Shown: positions 14,230 to 22,965 of the stretch, in pieces
Position numbering within the stretch: the first letter of the stretch is position 1
Layout of the letters: each line of letters begins with the position of its first letter
Source: an uncultured Veillonella sp.
Lineage (GTDB): Bacteria; Bacillota; Negativicutes; Veillonellales; Veillonellaceae
DNA length: 30,585 nt
Assembly (NCBI GenBank): GCA_934202095.1
Contig: CAKPXN010000020.1
Location: forward strand, 1 to 30,585
Direction: 5' to 3'
Notes under the pieces: model-generated
What the model was told of the DNA's origin: nothing
The model's database searches: none
Seen by the model: only the letters and a program-made list of their open reading frames with translations
Made by a program: the position numbers and the translations under genes

Positions 14230-15552
14230 ATGAATAAAAGTAAACTATTAAGAACAACTTTAGCCATTGTAGCTTTGGCTGCATTAGCTACAGGAGGCTA
14301 TCTATATAAAGATGCCATACAAAGTCGAATCGCTCGAACGATAGCTGTCGTGAGTGGTCAAGAGATTAAACCGCTCCTTGATTCTGAAAGTCGTTATATT
14401 CGACAAATTGTAGCTCAAGATAATAGCACGAGCCGTACCATTATGTGGCAGTCCGATAGCAGTGAACCTGATGCGGTCATAGAGTATCGCCAAGATGGTA
14501 CAGAAACGGTAGAAACTATTAGTGCTACAGATAAAGCTTTTACCGATGATGGTAGTACAACATATATTCACGAAGCTACATTGACGGGGTTAACGCCTAA
14601 TACTAAATATGAATATCGCGTTGGGGATGGCAATGACCGTCGTAGTGATTGGTACCCTTTGGAAACGGCTGGTGCTAGTGAGTATGAGGTTCTCATCTAC
14701 CCAGATTCTCAATCGGGGGATTATTCTGGGTGGGAGCAAATTGTAAAGGATTCTGCTAAGCGTAATCCTGGTGTAGCATTGTATATCAGCATGGGTGACC
14801 TCGTAGATAATGGGGAACAGGCTTATCAATGGCGGACGTGGCTTGATTCCATTAAGCCATTGAGTGCACGTATTCCTCTGGCCCCTACACTGGGCAATCA
14901 CGAGATGTATACGCTAGATTGGAAGATGCGTGAGCCACGTGCCTATTTGAACTATTTTGATGTGCCGAATAATGGTAATGCCACATTTGATCGCCATTAT
15001 TATTCTTATGATTATGGTGATGTTCATTATGTTGTGTTAGATACGCAACTATATGAAAGTAATCACGAGGATAACCACGATACACATCACCCTGATTTAT
15101 ATGATGTACAGGTGCAGTGGCTACGCCAAGATTTAGCATCGAATACGAAGAAATGGATCGTAGTTCTTATGCATCGTGATCCATTCCAATATGCCTTTAA
15201 TCGTCCTGGTGCGAGTAGGGCCGCTGGCTTTGATGAAGAGGGTGTATTATTCATGCCTATCTTTGATGAATTTCATGTAGATTTAGTCTTATCCGCTCAT
15301 CTACATTCCTATCGTAATCGGGGGCATGTACGGAACTTTGACCGCGATCCATCAGGGCCTTTATATATTCTTACCGGTATAGCAGGGGATGCGCGGCGCC
15401 CTAAGTGGAAACAACACCCCCTCGATGTATATGTAATACCAGATCGAGAGGCAAGTAATTATATGACGATGACGGTTACACCGAATCGATTAGTTGTACG
15501 AGCTTTCTTGGCTGATGGTACACAGCTAGACGAGTCCGTCATTGAAAAATAA
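14230..15552 (+). CDS. Exported purple-acid-phosphatase-like metallophosphatase
   Basis: A 440-residue protein. Residues 1-27 are a signal peptide or membrane anchor (MNKSKLLRTTLAIVALAALA). A fibronectin-III-like domain (about 55-150) contains LTGLTPNTKYEYRVGD. The calcineurin-like metallophosphatase domain follows with its metal-binding motifs in order: PDSQSG (about 158), GDLVDNG, GNHEMY, LMHRDPF and SAHLHSY. This domain order matches bacterial purple acid phosphatases. It probably hydrolyses phosphate esters outside the cytoplasm. The promoter contains a palindrome that could respond to phosphate, but this is speculation. A strong terminator follows. Confidence 0.88.
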   Translation: MNKSKLLRTTLAIVALAALATGGYLYKDAIQSRIARTIAVVSGQEIKPLLDSESRYIRQIVAQDNSTSRTIMWQSDSSEPDAVIEYRQDGTETVETISATDKAFTDDGSTTYIHEATLTGLTPNTKYEYRVGDGNDRRSDWYPLETAGASEYEVLIYPDSQSGDYSGWEQIVKDSAKRNPGVALYISMGDLVDNGEQAYQWRTWLDSIKPLSARIPLAPTLGNHEMYTLDWKMREPRAYLNYFDVPNNGNATFDRHYYSYDYGDVHYVVLDTQLYESNHEDNHDTHHPDLYDVQVQWLRQDLASNTKKWIVVLMHRDPFQYAFNRPGASRAAGFDEEGVLFMPIFDEFHVDLVLSAHLHSYRNRGHVRNFDRDPSGPLYILTGIAGDARRPKWKQHPLDVYVIPDREASNYMTMTVTPNRLVVRAFLADGTQLDESVIEK

Positions 15553-15555
15553 ATG

Positions 15556-15595
15556 GAGCTGTAGTAGTATGCGTATGCTATTACAGCTCTTTTTT
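15556..15595 (+). terminator. Intrinsic terminator after the metallophosphatase gene
   Basis: GAGCTGTA (15556-15563) pairs with TACAGCTC (15582-15589), with further inner pairing (TAG/CTA), followed by T6. Confidence 0.88.
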
Positions 15596-15749
15596 CGTAA
15601 AACTTAGAAATTCATATAATTTATAGCTTATAGTTCTATGATTAAAATTAATGCATAGCATAACAAATAAAAATACAAAATATATGTATAAAACTTGAAT
15701 AATATAAGCGATAGTATTATAATACGTACATAGGTTATAAAAATACACA

Positions 15750-15780
15750 TATAATGTATAAAATATACATACAGTGTATA
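15750..15780 (+). promoter_or_regulatory. -10 element overlapped by TGTATA palindromes, candidate ArgR operator
   Basis: TATAAT (15750-15755) abuts the palindrome TGTATA-AAA-TATACA (15755-15769). A second pair, TATACA/TGTATA, spans 15764-15780 just before the ribosome binding site. The half-sites resemble ARG boxes of the AhrC/ArgR family (TGnATA-type arms). This fits repression of an arginine-linked gene. The remaining AT-rich stretch 15596-15749 shows no other feature I can support. Confidence 0.45.
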
Positions 15781-15794
15781 AAGGAGATACCGTC

Positions 15795-16982
15795 ATGAAT
15801 ACATTACAAGATTTAATAAAAAAATATGCAGCACAATATAAAGAACAAGTTATAGCATGGCGTCGACATATTCATAGTCATCCAGAATTATCTGGTCAAG
15901 AAAAAGAAACATCTTTATTCATTCAAAAGATTCTAGATGAATTACATATTCCTTATGTAAATGATGTTTCAGATTATGCAGTTATCGGTGAAATACAGGG
16001 CGCTCACACAGGCCCTGTTATTGCGTTACGGGCCGATATTGATGCGTTGCCAATCCATGAAGAAACGGGTTTGCCCTTTGCATCGCAAAATGAAGGTGTT
16101 ATGCATGCTTGTGGACATGATGGACATATATCCATTTTGCTTGGCACAGCGGCCGTATTGCAATCTATAAAAGATCAATTGCATGGTACCGTTAAACTCG
16201 TATTCCAACCCTCTGAAGAAGAGGCTTTATTCCCTGGTGCACAAGGCATTGTGGACAACGGTATACTTGACGATGTAGATGAAATCTTTGGCCTTCACGT
16301 ATGGCCTCAATTACCAGTGGGCAAGGTTGGTCTTAAAAAAGGTCATCTCATGGCGGCTTCTGACCATTTTCTCGTTCACATCCACGGTAAATCTACGCAT
16401 GGTGCGGAACCACACAATGGTATCGATGCTATCATGGCTGCGGCGAACTGGATTGTTAATGTAGAATCCATGGTGGCCCGTGAAACAAATCCTATGGAAA
16501 ACCTCGTATGCACCATTGGTGTTATCAACGGTGGTGACCGTTATAATGTGGGCTGCGGCGATGTATACCTCGAAGGTACATGTCGTACCTACGAACCAGC
16601 AAAACGCGACTATATTGAACGTCGTTTAGGTGAAAGCTTACAAGCGTTGGACTTGATGTTCAAAACCAAGAGTACCTTAGATTATAAACGTGGCCACGGA
16701 GCGACAACGAATGACCCAGATGCCATCGACTACGCTACATCGATTGTAGAAAAATACCTTGGCAAAGACGCCGTGGTGCATCCAGAACACCCATCCATGG
16801 CGGCAGAAGATTTTTCCGCATATTTACATAAAATTAAAGGAGCTTTCCTCTGGTTGGGAACTGGATTCGAAGGTAATCCAGCACTTCATAATGCAGGATT
16901 TACCATTGATGAAAAGATTTTAGAATCCGGTATTACCATGATGGCTGCACTCGCTGCAGAATATTTACAACCGAAAGAATAG
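15795..16982 (+). CDS. M20-family amidohydrolase (N-acyl-amino-acid deacylase), first copy
   Basis: A 395-residue zinc hydrolase of the M20D type (hippurate hydrolase / N-acyl-L-amino acid amidohydrolase). The start at 15795 is chosen for AAGGAG at 15781-15786. ALRADIDALPI precedes the metal-ligand motif HACGHDGH, which begins at residue 104 with Cys106. PSEEEALFPGAQG holds the catalytic Glu pair. A dimerisation domain (about 185-300) includes HGKSTHGAEPHNGIDA. EDFSAYL near 337-343 supplies the C-terminal ligand region. It stands directly before argF and shares GTATA-type palindromes with it, so it may deacetylate N-acetylornithine in place of ArgE. Deacylation of peptides or other acyl amino acids is equally possible. 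Confidence 0.88.
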   Translation: MNTLQDLIKKYAAQYKEQVIAWRRHIHSHPELSGQEKETSLFIQKILDELHIPYVNDVSDYAVIGEIQGAHTGPVIALRADIDALPIHEETGLPFASQNEGVMHACGHDGHISILLGTAAVLQSIKDQLHGTVKLVFQPSEEEALFPGAQGIVDNGILDDVDEIFGLHVWPQLPVGKVGLKKGHLMAASDHFLVHIHGKSTHGAEPHNGIDAIMAAANWIVNVESMVARETNPMENLVCTIGVINGGDRYNVGCGDVYLEGTCRTYEPAKRDYIERRLGESLQALDLMFKTKSTLDYKRGHGATTNDPDAIDYATSIVEKYLGKDAVVHPEHPSMAAEDFSAYLHKIKGAFLWLGTGFEGNPALHNAGFTIDEKILESGITMMAALAAEYLQPKE

Positions 16983-17008
16983 CTTTCACAAATAACAAAA
17001 ATGAAATT

Positions 17009-17046
17009 GTATAAATATATACCGTATAGATTAAATATACCGTATA
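17009..17046 (+). promoter_or_regulatory. Three GTATA/TATAC palindromes before argF, candidate ArgR operator
   Basis: GTATA-N4-TATAC (17009-17022) overlaps the first of two identical palindromes TATACCGTATA (17018-17028 and 17036-17046), which repeat with an 18-base period. The two lie in a 16-base direct repeat (17017-17032 and 17035-17050) ending at the argF ribosome binding site. Regular spacing of inverted sites suits a multimeric repressor such as ArgR. Confidence 0.5.
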
Positions 17047-17062
17047 GATTGAAGGAGTTATC

Positions 17063-18073
17063 ATGAAAAGTTTACATAATAAATCGTTTAAGACAATGCT
17101 AGATTACACCCCAGAAGAGATTAAATATTACCTAGACCTAGCTGCTAAATTAAAAGCAGATAAAAAAGCGGGCACAGAAATCAAAACGATGGAAGGTAAA
17201 AATTTTGTGCTCATCTTTGAAAAGGATTCTACGAGAACACGTTGCGCCTTTGAAGTGGGGGCCGCAGACCAAGGGGCACATACGACATACCTTGGACCTA
17301 CGGGCTCTCAAATGAACAAAAAAGAATCCTTAAAGGATACGGCCCGTGTTCTTGGTTCCATGTATGATGCCATCGAATTCCGTGGCTTTGACCAAGAAGA
17401 CGTGGACACATTGGAACAATATTCTGGCGTGCCTGTATGGAATGGCTTAACAGATATGGATCATCCTACACAAACATTGGCGAATTTCCTTACATTGCAA
17501 GAAAATATCGACAAGCCATTGAACGAAATTTCCTATGCCTATGTAGGCCATGGTCAATCCAATATGTGTAACGCTTTGATGAGCGGTGCCGTGAAAATGG
17601 GCATGGATTTCCGCCTCATCGGTCCTAAACAATTCTGGCCAGCTGGTCCATTCTACGAAGAATGCTTGAAGGTGGCGAAGGAAACAGGCGCTACGATTAC
17701 ATGTACAGATAATGTGGCAGAAGGCGTGAAAGGTCTTGATGTAATTTATACTGGCGTATGGGTAACAATGGGGGATACTTACGATATGTGGGAAGAACGG
17801 ATTAACCTCTTTAAACCATTCCAAATCAATGCAGATATGATGGCCTTAACTGGTAATCCAAATACAAAATTCTGTCATTGCTTGCCAGCATTCCACAATA
17901 CGGAAACGCAAGTTGGTAAAGATATTTTTGAACGATTCGGCATGAATGGTATCGAAGTCACAGAGGACGTATTTGAAGGTCCAAACTCCTTGGCATTCCA
18001 AGAAGCAGAAAACCGGTTACACACCATCAAGGCGGTTATGGTTGCTACATTTGGCGACTATCCAATGAAATAA
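17063..18073 (+). CDS. argF: Ornithine carbamoyltransferase
   Basis: A 336-residue enzyme converting ornithine and carbamoyl phosphate to citrulline. The carbamoyl-phosphate motif STRTR is at residues 56-60 ([11 protein letters not shown]). The HPTQ motif is in [11 protein letters not shown]. The ornithine-binding and catalytic HCLP motif is at 272-275 ([16 protein letters not shown]). Length and motif order are typical of the anabolic/catabolic OTC family. Acetylornithine transcarbamylase is less likely because the canonical ornithine-loop residues are present. GAAGGAG precedes the ATG. It is separated by 60 bases from argC, with no strong terminator between them, so one transcript is likely. 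Confidence 0.94.
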   Translation: MKSLHNKSFKTMLDYTPEEIKYYLDLAAKLKADKKAGTEIKTMEGKNFVLIFEKDSTRTRCAFEVGAADQGAHTTYLGPTGSQMNKKESLKDTARVLGSMYDAIEFRGFDQEDVDTLEQYSGVPVWNGLTDMDHPTQTLANFLTLQENIDKPLNEISYAYVGHGQSNMCNALMSGAVKMGMDFRLIGPKQFWPAGPFYEECLKVAKETGATITCTDNVAEGVKGLDVIYTGVWVTMGDTYDMWEERINLFKPFQINADMMALTGNPNTKFCHCLPAFHNTETQVGKDIFERFGMNGIEVTEDVFEGPNSLAFQEAENRLHTIKAVMVATFGDYPMK

Positions 18074-18133
18074 TATAAAGAACATAGATGGCGGGAGAGG
18101 TCATCTACTACGTATAGTAAAGAAGGTTATAGA

Positions 18134-19084
18134 ATGAATCCATATAAGGTATTTATCGTAGGTCACGAAGGAACGACGGGCCTTAGAATTCACGAACGGC
18201 TGTCCGGTCGGAAGGATATTACATTATTATCCATTTCCGATGAGGACCGTAAAAATATAGATGTCATTGCGAGCATTGCAAAGGACGCGGATATCGTGTT
18301 CTTGTGCTTGCCTGATGCGGCTTCCAAAGAGGTGGTGGCTGCTAGCGGTGACTATCCTTGCAAGATTATCGACACATCCACAGCGTTTAGAACGGCTGAT
18401 GATTGGGCCTATGGCTTCCCTGAACTTGGTGAAAGCTACAAAAACGATATTAAAACGAAACAACATATTGCGAACCCTGGCTGTCATGCGAGCGGCATGA
18501 TTGCTTGCATTGCCCCTCTTGTGAAAGCAGGTATTGCCCCAGTAGATTATCCTTTCACCATTACATCCCTCACTGGTTATAGCGGTGGCGGTAAAAAGAT
18601 GATTGGTCAATACGAATCGGAGCCAAAGGATTATTTCCTCTACGCACCACGTCAATATGGCCTTAGTCAACAACATAAACATTTGCCAGAAGTGGTTCAT
18701 GTATGCGGCCTTACAGAAGCGCCAATCTTCATGCCTATCGTAGACGATTATTACAGTGGCATGGAGGTCAGTGTTGGCCTACATACACGTCTATTAGCAA
18801 AACCTGTTACCGTAGAAGATGTGCACGCTGCACTGGTAGATTTCTACAAGGATAGCACCATCGTCAAGGTGGCACCACTTAACTTAGTAGAAGACAATAA
18901 ACAATTGTTAAATGCTAATAAACTAAGCAATACGGATGGCATGGTCATCTCTGTTACTGGCAACAATGACCGCATGGTCGTTCACGCCATCTTTGATAAT
19001 TTAGGAAAGGGCGCTTCTGGTGCAGCCGTACAATGTATGAACATCGCACTTGGATTGCCAGAAGAAATGGGGCTTTCACTATGA
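18134..19084 (+). CDS. argC: N-acetyl-gamma-glutamyl-phosphate reductase (short, type 2)
   Basis: A 316-residue NADPH-dependent enzyme that reduces N-acetylglutamyl phosphate to the semialdehyde. The nucleotide-binding start is YKVFIVGHEGTTGLRIHERL. The catalytic Cys117 lies in NPGCHASG. A substrate-loop motif, TGYSGGGKKMIGQYE, follows. The short length and the pattern around Cys117 fit the type 2 ArgC family rather than the roughly 345-residue type 1 form more usual in Firmicutes. It overlaps argB by four bases (ATGA at 19081-19084), indicating translational coupling. Confidence 0.93.
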   Translation: MNPYKVFIVGHEGTTGLRIHERLSGRKDITLLSISDEDRKNIDVIASIAKDADIVFLCLPDAASKEVVAASGDYPCKIIDTSTAFRTADDWAYGFPELGESYKNDIKTKQHIANPGCHASGMIACIAPLVKAGIAPVDYPFTITSLTGYSGGGKKMIGQYESEPKDYFLYAPRQYGLSQQHKHLPEVVHVCGLTEAPIFMPIVDDYYSGMEVSVGLHTRLLAKPVTVEDVHAALVDFYKDSTIVKVAPLNLVEDNKQLLNANKLSNTDGMVISVTGNNDRMVVHAIFDNLGKGASGAAVQCMNIALGLPEEMGLSL

Positions 19085-19938
19085 ACACTGTAACAAATGC
19101 AATGCGGGCGCACATCTTAACGGCGGCCGTTCCATATATTAAACAATATACAGATAAATACGTAGTCGTTAAATACGGCGGCAATGCCATGACGGATCCG
19201 GAACTCAAAAAATCCGTTATGAACGATTTGCTACTACTCCAATTAGTGGGGGTGAAAGTAGTCCTCGTTCACGGTGGCGGTCCGGATATTAATAGCACAT
19301 TGGAAGCTATGAATATTGAATCAAAATTCAGCAATGGGTTGCGCGTTACCGACAAAGAAACGATGAATGTAGTACAAATGGTGCTCGCCGGCAAGGTCAA
19401 TAAAGGCCTCGTAGCAGACCTCATCGGCTTTGGTGGCCGTGCTATCGGCCTCTGTGGCGTGGACGGTGAACTCATTCAAGTACACAAGAAAAATGAAGAA
19501 CTTGGCTATGTGGGCGAAGTCGATAAAATCGATCCAAAGGTTATCGACGATGTCATCAGTAAGGGATACATTCCTGTCATTTCTTCCGTCGGTTGTGACG
19601 CAGAAGGCAATGTATATAACGTCAATGCCGATACAGCGGCCGCCAAAATCGCCGGTGCCCTCAATGCGGAAACCATGGTGGCCATGACCAATATCGATGG
19701 GGTACTACGGGATGTAAACGATCCTAATTCCCTTATTTCAAAGATTACCCTTGCAGAAGCGGAAGAGTTGAAAAAAGAGGGCATCATCGCTGGTGGCATG
19801 ATACCAAAGGTAGACTGCTGTTTAGAGGCCATCAATGCAGGGGCTCAAAAGGTTTTCATCATCAATGGTGAAATTCCACATGCCATCCTCATCGAACTAT
19901 TAACCGATGAAGGTCTTGGCACAATGTTTGTAAAGTAA
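19081..19938 (+). CDS. argB: Acetylglutamate kinase
   Basis: A 285-residue kinase phosphorylating N-acetylglutamate. The start at 19081 overlaps the argC stop in an ATGA; the frame is open further upstream, but only inside argC. Family motifs are VVKYGGNAM (about 28-36), LVHGGGPDI (substrate loop), and GLVADLIGFGGRAIGLCGVDG. NVNADTAAAKIAGAL and GGMIPKVDCCLEAI follow toward the C-terminus. An N-terminal helix (MRAHILTAAVPYIKQY) resembles the extension of arginine-sensitive hexameric kinases, so feedback inhibition by arginine is plausible. It is second in the argC-argB pair, with argD 89 bases downstream. Confidence 0.95.
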   Translation: MNTVTNAMRAHILTAAVPYIKQYTDKYVVVKYGGNAMTDPELKKSVMNDLLLLQLVGVKVVLVHGGGPDINSTLEAMNIESKFSNGLRVTDKETMNVVQMVLAGKVNKGLVADLIGFGGRAIGLCGVDGELIQVHKKNEELGYVGEVDKIDPKVIDDVISKGYIPVISSVGCDAEGNVYNVNADTAAAKIAGALNAETMVAMTNIDGVLRDVNDPNSLISKITLAEAEELKKEGIIAGGMIPKVDCCLEAINAGAQKVFIINGEIPHAILIELLTDEGLGTMFVK

Positions 19939-19950
19939 TATAGTAGATAT

Positions 19951-19978
19951 AACGATGGTAACATCATTTGCCATCGTT
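19951..19978 (+). other. Hairpin between argB and argD without a T run
   Basis: AACGATGG (19951-19958) pairs perfectly with CCATCGTT (19971-19978). No T run follows, so termination is unlikely. It may adjust the expression of argD relative to argB through mRNA processing or stability. Confidence 0.4.
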
Positions 19979-20027
19979 ACATTGCATATAGATTGACGGC
20001 GGCTGGGCCGTACGTTTGGAGGATATG

Positions 20028-21215
20028 ATGAGTAAGACACAAGATTTTGAACAACAAGATAAAGAGTATATAGCCAATACGTATGGCCGGTTTAACGTAT
20101 GCTTTGAAAAAGGCAAGGGGTCCTTGTTATGGGATGTAGAAGGAAAAGAATACATCGACCTTGGTTCTGGCATTGGCGTTACAGCATTTGGTGTAGACGA
20201 TGATGAATGGTCCAAGGCGGTGATTGCACAAACTCATGCATTAAACCATATTTCTAATCTATATTATTCCGTACCACAAATTAAATTGGCTGAATTATTA
20301 TGTAAACGGACGGGCATGAAAAAGGTGTTCTTCTGTAACTCTGGTGCCGAATCTAACGAATGTGCCATCAAGGCAGCTCGTAAGTATAGCCATGACAAAT
20401 ACGGCGATGGTCGTAATGTCATCGTAACACTCGTTAATAGCTTCCATGGCCGTACAGTAACGACATTGTCCGCTACAGGTCAAGATGTGTTCCATCAACA
20501 CTTCTTCCCATTCACAGAAGGGTTTATTCATACACCTGCTAACGATATTGAAACGGCTTTGAAAGCCCTTGCTAATCCAGCAGTTTGCGCCATCATGATG
20601 GAACCAATTCAAGGTGAAGGCGGCGTTATGCCTCTCGATAAGGAATTCGTTCAAGCGGTTACAAAATACGCTCACGAACATGATCAACTCGTGCTTATCG
20701 ACGAAGTGCAAACAGGTAATGGCCGTACTGGTACTCTATATGCATATGAGCAATTTGGCATCGAACCAGATATCGTATCTACTGCTAAGGGCTTAGCTGG
20801 TGGCTTGCCTATGGGCGCTACTCTATTCAATGAAAAAACGCAATTCGTATTAACTGCAGGGGCGCATGCTACTACATTTGGCGGTAACCCAATTTGTGCC
20901 GCTGCAGGTTGCACTATCATTGAACGGTTAACACCAGAATTTTTGGCTACTGTGAAAGCTAAAGGTGATTACGTAAAACGCGCCTTAGAAGGTAAACCAG
21001 GCGTTGTCGGTGTTAGCGGTATGGGCCTTATGATTGGTATCGAAACAATAGTAGATCCTAAAGACGTCATTGCTAAATGTCTAGAAAAGGGCGTAGTATG
21101 TTTATCTGCTAAAAATAAGGTTCGTTTGTTGCCAGCTCTTAACATTCCTCAAGAGCAACTAGAAAAAGCAATTACTATCTTGGCAGATGTAATCGGTGAA
21201 TTGGCTAGAAAATAA
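20028..21215 (+). CDS. argD: Acetylornithine aminotransferase
   Basis: A 395-residue class III PLP aminotransferase that converts N-acetylglutamate semialdehyde to N-acetylornithine, and possibly succinyl-diaminopimelate in lysine synthesis. Start 20028 is preferred over ATG 20025 for spacing from TGGAGGA (20017-20023). Motifs are FCNSGAESNECAIKAARKY (PLP phosphate loop), SFHGRTVTTLSATG, then EPIQGEGGV and LIDEVQTGNGRTG. The Schiff-base lysine is Lys254 in STAKGLAGGLPMGA. HATTFGGNPICAAAG completes the signature. It follows argB in the same direction, with a hairpin but no clear terminator between, so the four arg genes are probably one unit. Confidence 0.93.
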   Translation: MSKTQDFEQQDKEYIANTYGRFNVCFEKGKGSLLWDVEGKEYIDLGSGIGVTAFGVDDDEWSKAVIAQTHALNHISNLYYSVPQIKLAELLCKRTGMKKVFFCNSGAESNECAIKAARKYSHDKYGDGRNVIVTLVNSFHGRTVTTLSATGQDVFHQHFFPFTEGFIHTPANDIETALKALANPAVCAIMMEPIQGEGGVMPLDKEFVQAVTKYAHEHDQLVLIDEVQTGNGRTGTLYAYEQFGIEPDIVSTAKGLAGGLPMGATLFNEKTQFVLTAGAHATTFGGNPICAAAGCTIIERLTPEFLATVKAKGDYVKRALEGKPGVVGVSGMGLMIGIETIVDPKDVIAKCLEKGVVCLSAKNKVRLLPALNIPQEQLEKAITILADVIGELARK

Positions 21216-21346
21216 ACTTAGATTGATAAATCTATTTGTTTTATATACAGAATAGATAAATATATAGATAAAATCCGATGAATATGTAGACTTTATATTC
21301 TATTCGTGATAACCTAGAATAAATAGTCTATATTGGAGGAGTAAAT

Positions 21347-21529
21347 ATGAATACAGAATCCTTACGTAATGATGTATTGGTTCCTGCTGTTGCTAAAACA
21401 TTAGATATTGCAGCAAAAGCAAAACCAACAAAAGATGAGCTCTGCACAACTGCAAAAATTACGGCAGCTGTAGCGGTGGCAACTGCTGTTGTATCCTTGG
21501 CGGTACAAGCAGTATTGCGCAATCGATAA
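21347..21529 (+). CDS. Small hypothetical protein with a C-terminal membrane segment
   Basis: A 60-residue protein, not recognised. Support is a near-perfect site TTGGAGGAG at 21334-21342 just before the ATG, and a strong terminator directly after the stop. Residues 1-35 are polar with charged ends (NTESLRNDVLVPAVAKTLDIAAKAKPTKDE would form an amphipathic helix). Residues 37-56 (KITAAVAVATAVVSLAVQAV) are a hydrophobic helix ending in LRNR, as in a tail-anchored protein. It lies between argD and the second amidohydrolase but may be a separate unit. An overlapping minus-strand frame has no ribosome binding site. Confidence 0.6.
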   Translation: MNTESLRNDVLVPAVAKTLDIAAKAKPTKDELCTTAKITAAVAVATAVVSLAVQAVLRNR

Positions 21530-21537
21530 GAAGTATA

Positions 21538-21574
21538 AAGAAAACGACATGGCGTTGCCTGTCGTTTTCTTTTA
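21538..21574 (+). terminator. Intrinsic terminator after the small protein gene
   Basis: AAAGAAAACGACA (21537-21549) pairs with TGTCGTTTTCTTT (21560-21572) around a 10-base loop. The right arm is itself T-rich. Confidence 0.85.
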
Positions 21575-21655
21575 CATTTACCCTGTTATTCCCATAAATA
21601 GGGGGATTTCCAGTATATTTTGTTAATCTGTGCTAAAAACTAAGGAGGCGATACC

Positions 21656-22834
21656 ATGTATAGTCGCGATTTAATTGAACAATATAAAATCTATGTACAA
21701 GATTGGCGTAGGTACTTTCATAAACATCCAGAACTCAGTAATGAAGAGTTTGAAACTACAAAAACATTAGCCAAAGAATTAGAATCCATGGGCATAGAGG
21801 TTCATGTAGATACGGAACGTGGAACAGGTCTCATCGGCATTATTCATGGGGCTAAGCCTGGCAAAGCGATTGCCCTTCGTGCAGATATCGATGCGTTGCC
21901 TGTTCAAGAACATAATACATTCGATTTTAAATCCGACGTGGATGGTAAGATGCATGCCTGTGGTCACGATGGCCATATGGCGATATTACTCGGTGCGGCT
22001 AAGATGCTGACTGCTATGAAAGACCGTATCGAAGGTGACGTATACCTTGCCTTCCAACCGGCCGAAGAAACTGGTGCAGGTGCTCCTGATTTCATGAAGT
22101 TTGATAATTGGTTTGAAAAAATCGATGCCATCTTTGGCGGTCATGTATGGATTGATTTACCAGCTGGTCTCATTTCCGTTGAAGAAGGGCCACGCATGGC
22201 GGCGAGCAGTAAAATTACAATCCGAGTAAAAGGCAAACAAGGTCATGGTGCGCAACCTCATCAAGCCGTCGATGCGGTCGTTGTAGCCAGTGCCATTGTA
22301 ATGAACCTACAAACGGTGGTATCTCGTAATGTGAGTGCTCTCGATTCTCTTGTGCTCACCATTGGTAATATTCATTCTGGCTCAGAATGGAATGTCATCC
22401 CAGGCGAAGCACAAATGGGTGGGACTATCCGTTTCTTTGATCCTGCACAAGAAGACCATTACGTAGAATCTATACGTCGTGTAGTAGAACATACATCATT
22501 AGCCTATGGTGCTACTGCTGAATTGATTTATGAAAAGAAAGTGCCACCAACTATTAATGATGCAGCTGCCAGTGAACTGGCTGAACGCGTTGTTATCGAT
22601 ACACTAGGCAAAGAAAAACTTTCCAAAATGCGCAAGGTTATGCCTGGTGAAGACTTTGCATGGTACTTACAAGAAAAACCAGGCTGCTTCGCCTTTATTG
22701 GTATCCAAAACCCAGAGGTAGGCGCCACCTTTGATCATCATAATAATCGATTTACCATGGACGATAGCGTGTTGTCTGCTGCATCGGCGGTGTATGCGGA
22801 ATATGCTATTGCGTGGTTGAAAGAGCATAAATAA
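21656..22834 (+). CDS. M20-family amidohydrolase (N-acyl-amino-acid deacylase), second copy
   Basis: A 392-residue M20D hydrolase, a paralogue of the protein at 15795 on the far side of the arg genes. It shows ALRADIDALPVQEH, the metal motif HACGHDGH, PAEETGAGAP with the catalytic Glu pair, a dimerisation domain with KGKQGHGAQPHQAVDA, and EDFAWYLQEKPG near the end. Both copies keep the metal-binding Cys of M20D enzymes. The ribosome binding site AAGGAGGCG lies before the ATG. Its substrate is unknown, and a role in N-acetylornithine or other N-acyl amino acid hydrolysis is possible. It has its own terminator, so it is transcribed separately from argFCBD or as the last gene. Confidence 0.88.
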   Translation: MYSRDLIEQYKIYVQDWRRYFHKHPELSNEEFETTKTLAKELESMGIEVHVDTERGTGLIGIIHGAKPGKAIALRADIDALPVQEHNTFDFKSDVDGKMHACGHDGHMAILLGAAKMLTAMKDRIEGDVYLAFQPAEETGAGAPDFMKFDNWFEKIDAIFGGHVWIDLPAGLISVEEGPRMAASSKITIRVKGKQGHGAQPHQAVDAVVVASAIVMNLQTVVSRNVSALDSLVLTIGNIHSGSEWNVIPGEAQMGGTIRFFDPAQEDHYVESIRRVVEHTSLAYGATAELIYEKKVPPTINDAAASELAERVVIDTLGKEKLSKMRKVMPGEDFAWYLQEKPGCFAFIGIQNPEVGATFDHHNNRFTMDDSVLSAASAVYAEYAIAWLKEHK

Positions 22835-22857
22835 TATTATTAGTGTATAAGATGTAT

Positions 22858-22892
22858 AAAGCACCATCATCGTAGCTGATGATGGTGCTTTT
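22858..22892 (+). terminator. Intrinsic terminator after the second amidohydrolase gene
   Basis: AAGCACCATCATC pairs with GATGATGGTGCTT, followed by T. A perfect 13-bp stem with a 6-base loop. Confidence 0.9.
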
Positions 22893-22965
22893 GCCGTGTA
22901 TTTTCACTTTCGCTTTGTGTATACTATAAATATATAATACAAGAATTGTTATATGAGAGGTATTT

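Noticed and set aside
15581..15796. A 71-codon minus-strand frame before the first amidohydrolase
   Set aside because: It is rich in Tyr, Phe and Ile as expected from AT-rich non-coding DNA, overlaps the terminator and the promoter region, and lacks a ribosome binding site.
21328..21522. A minus-strand frame opposite the 60-residue small protein
   Set aside because: The plus-strand frame has a strong ribosome binding site and terminator; the minus-strand one has neither.
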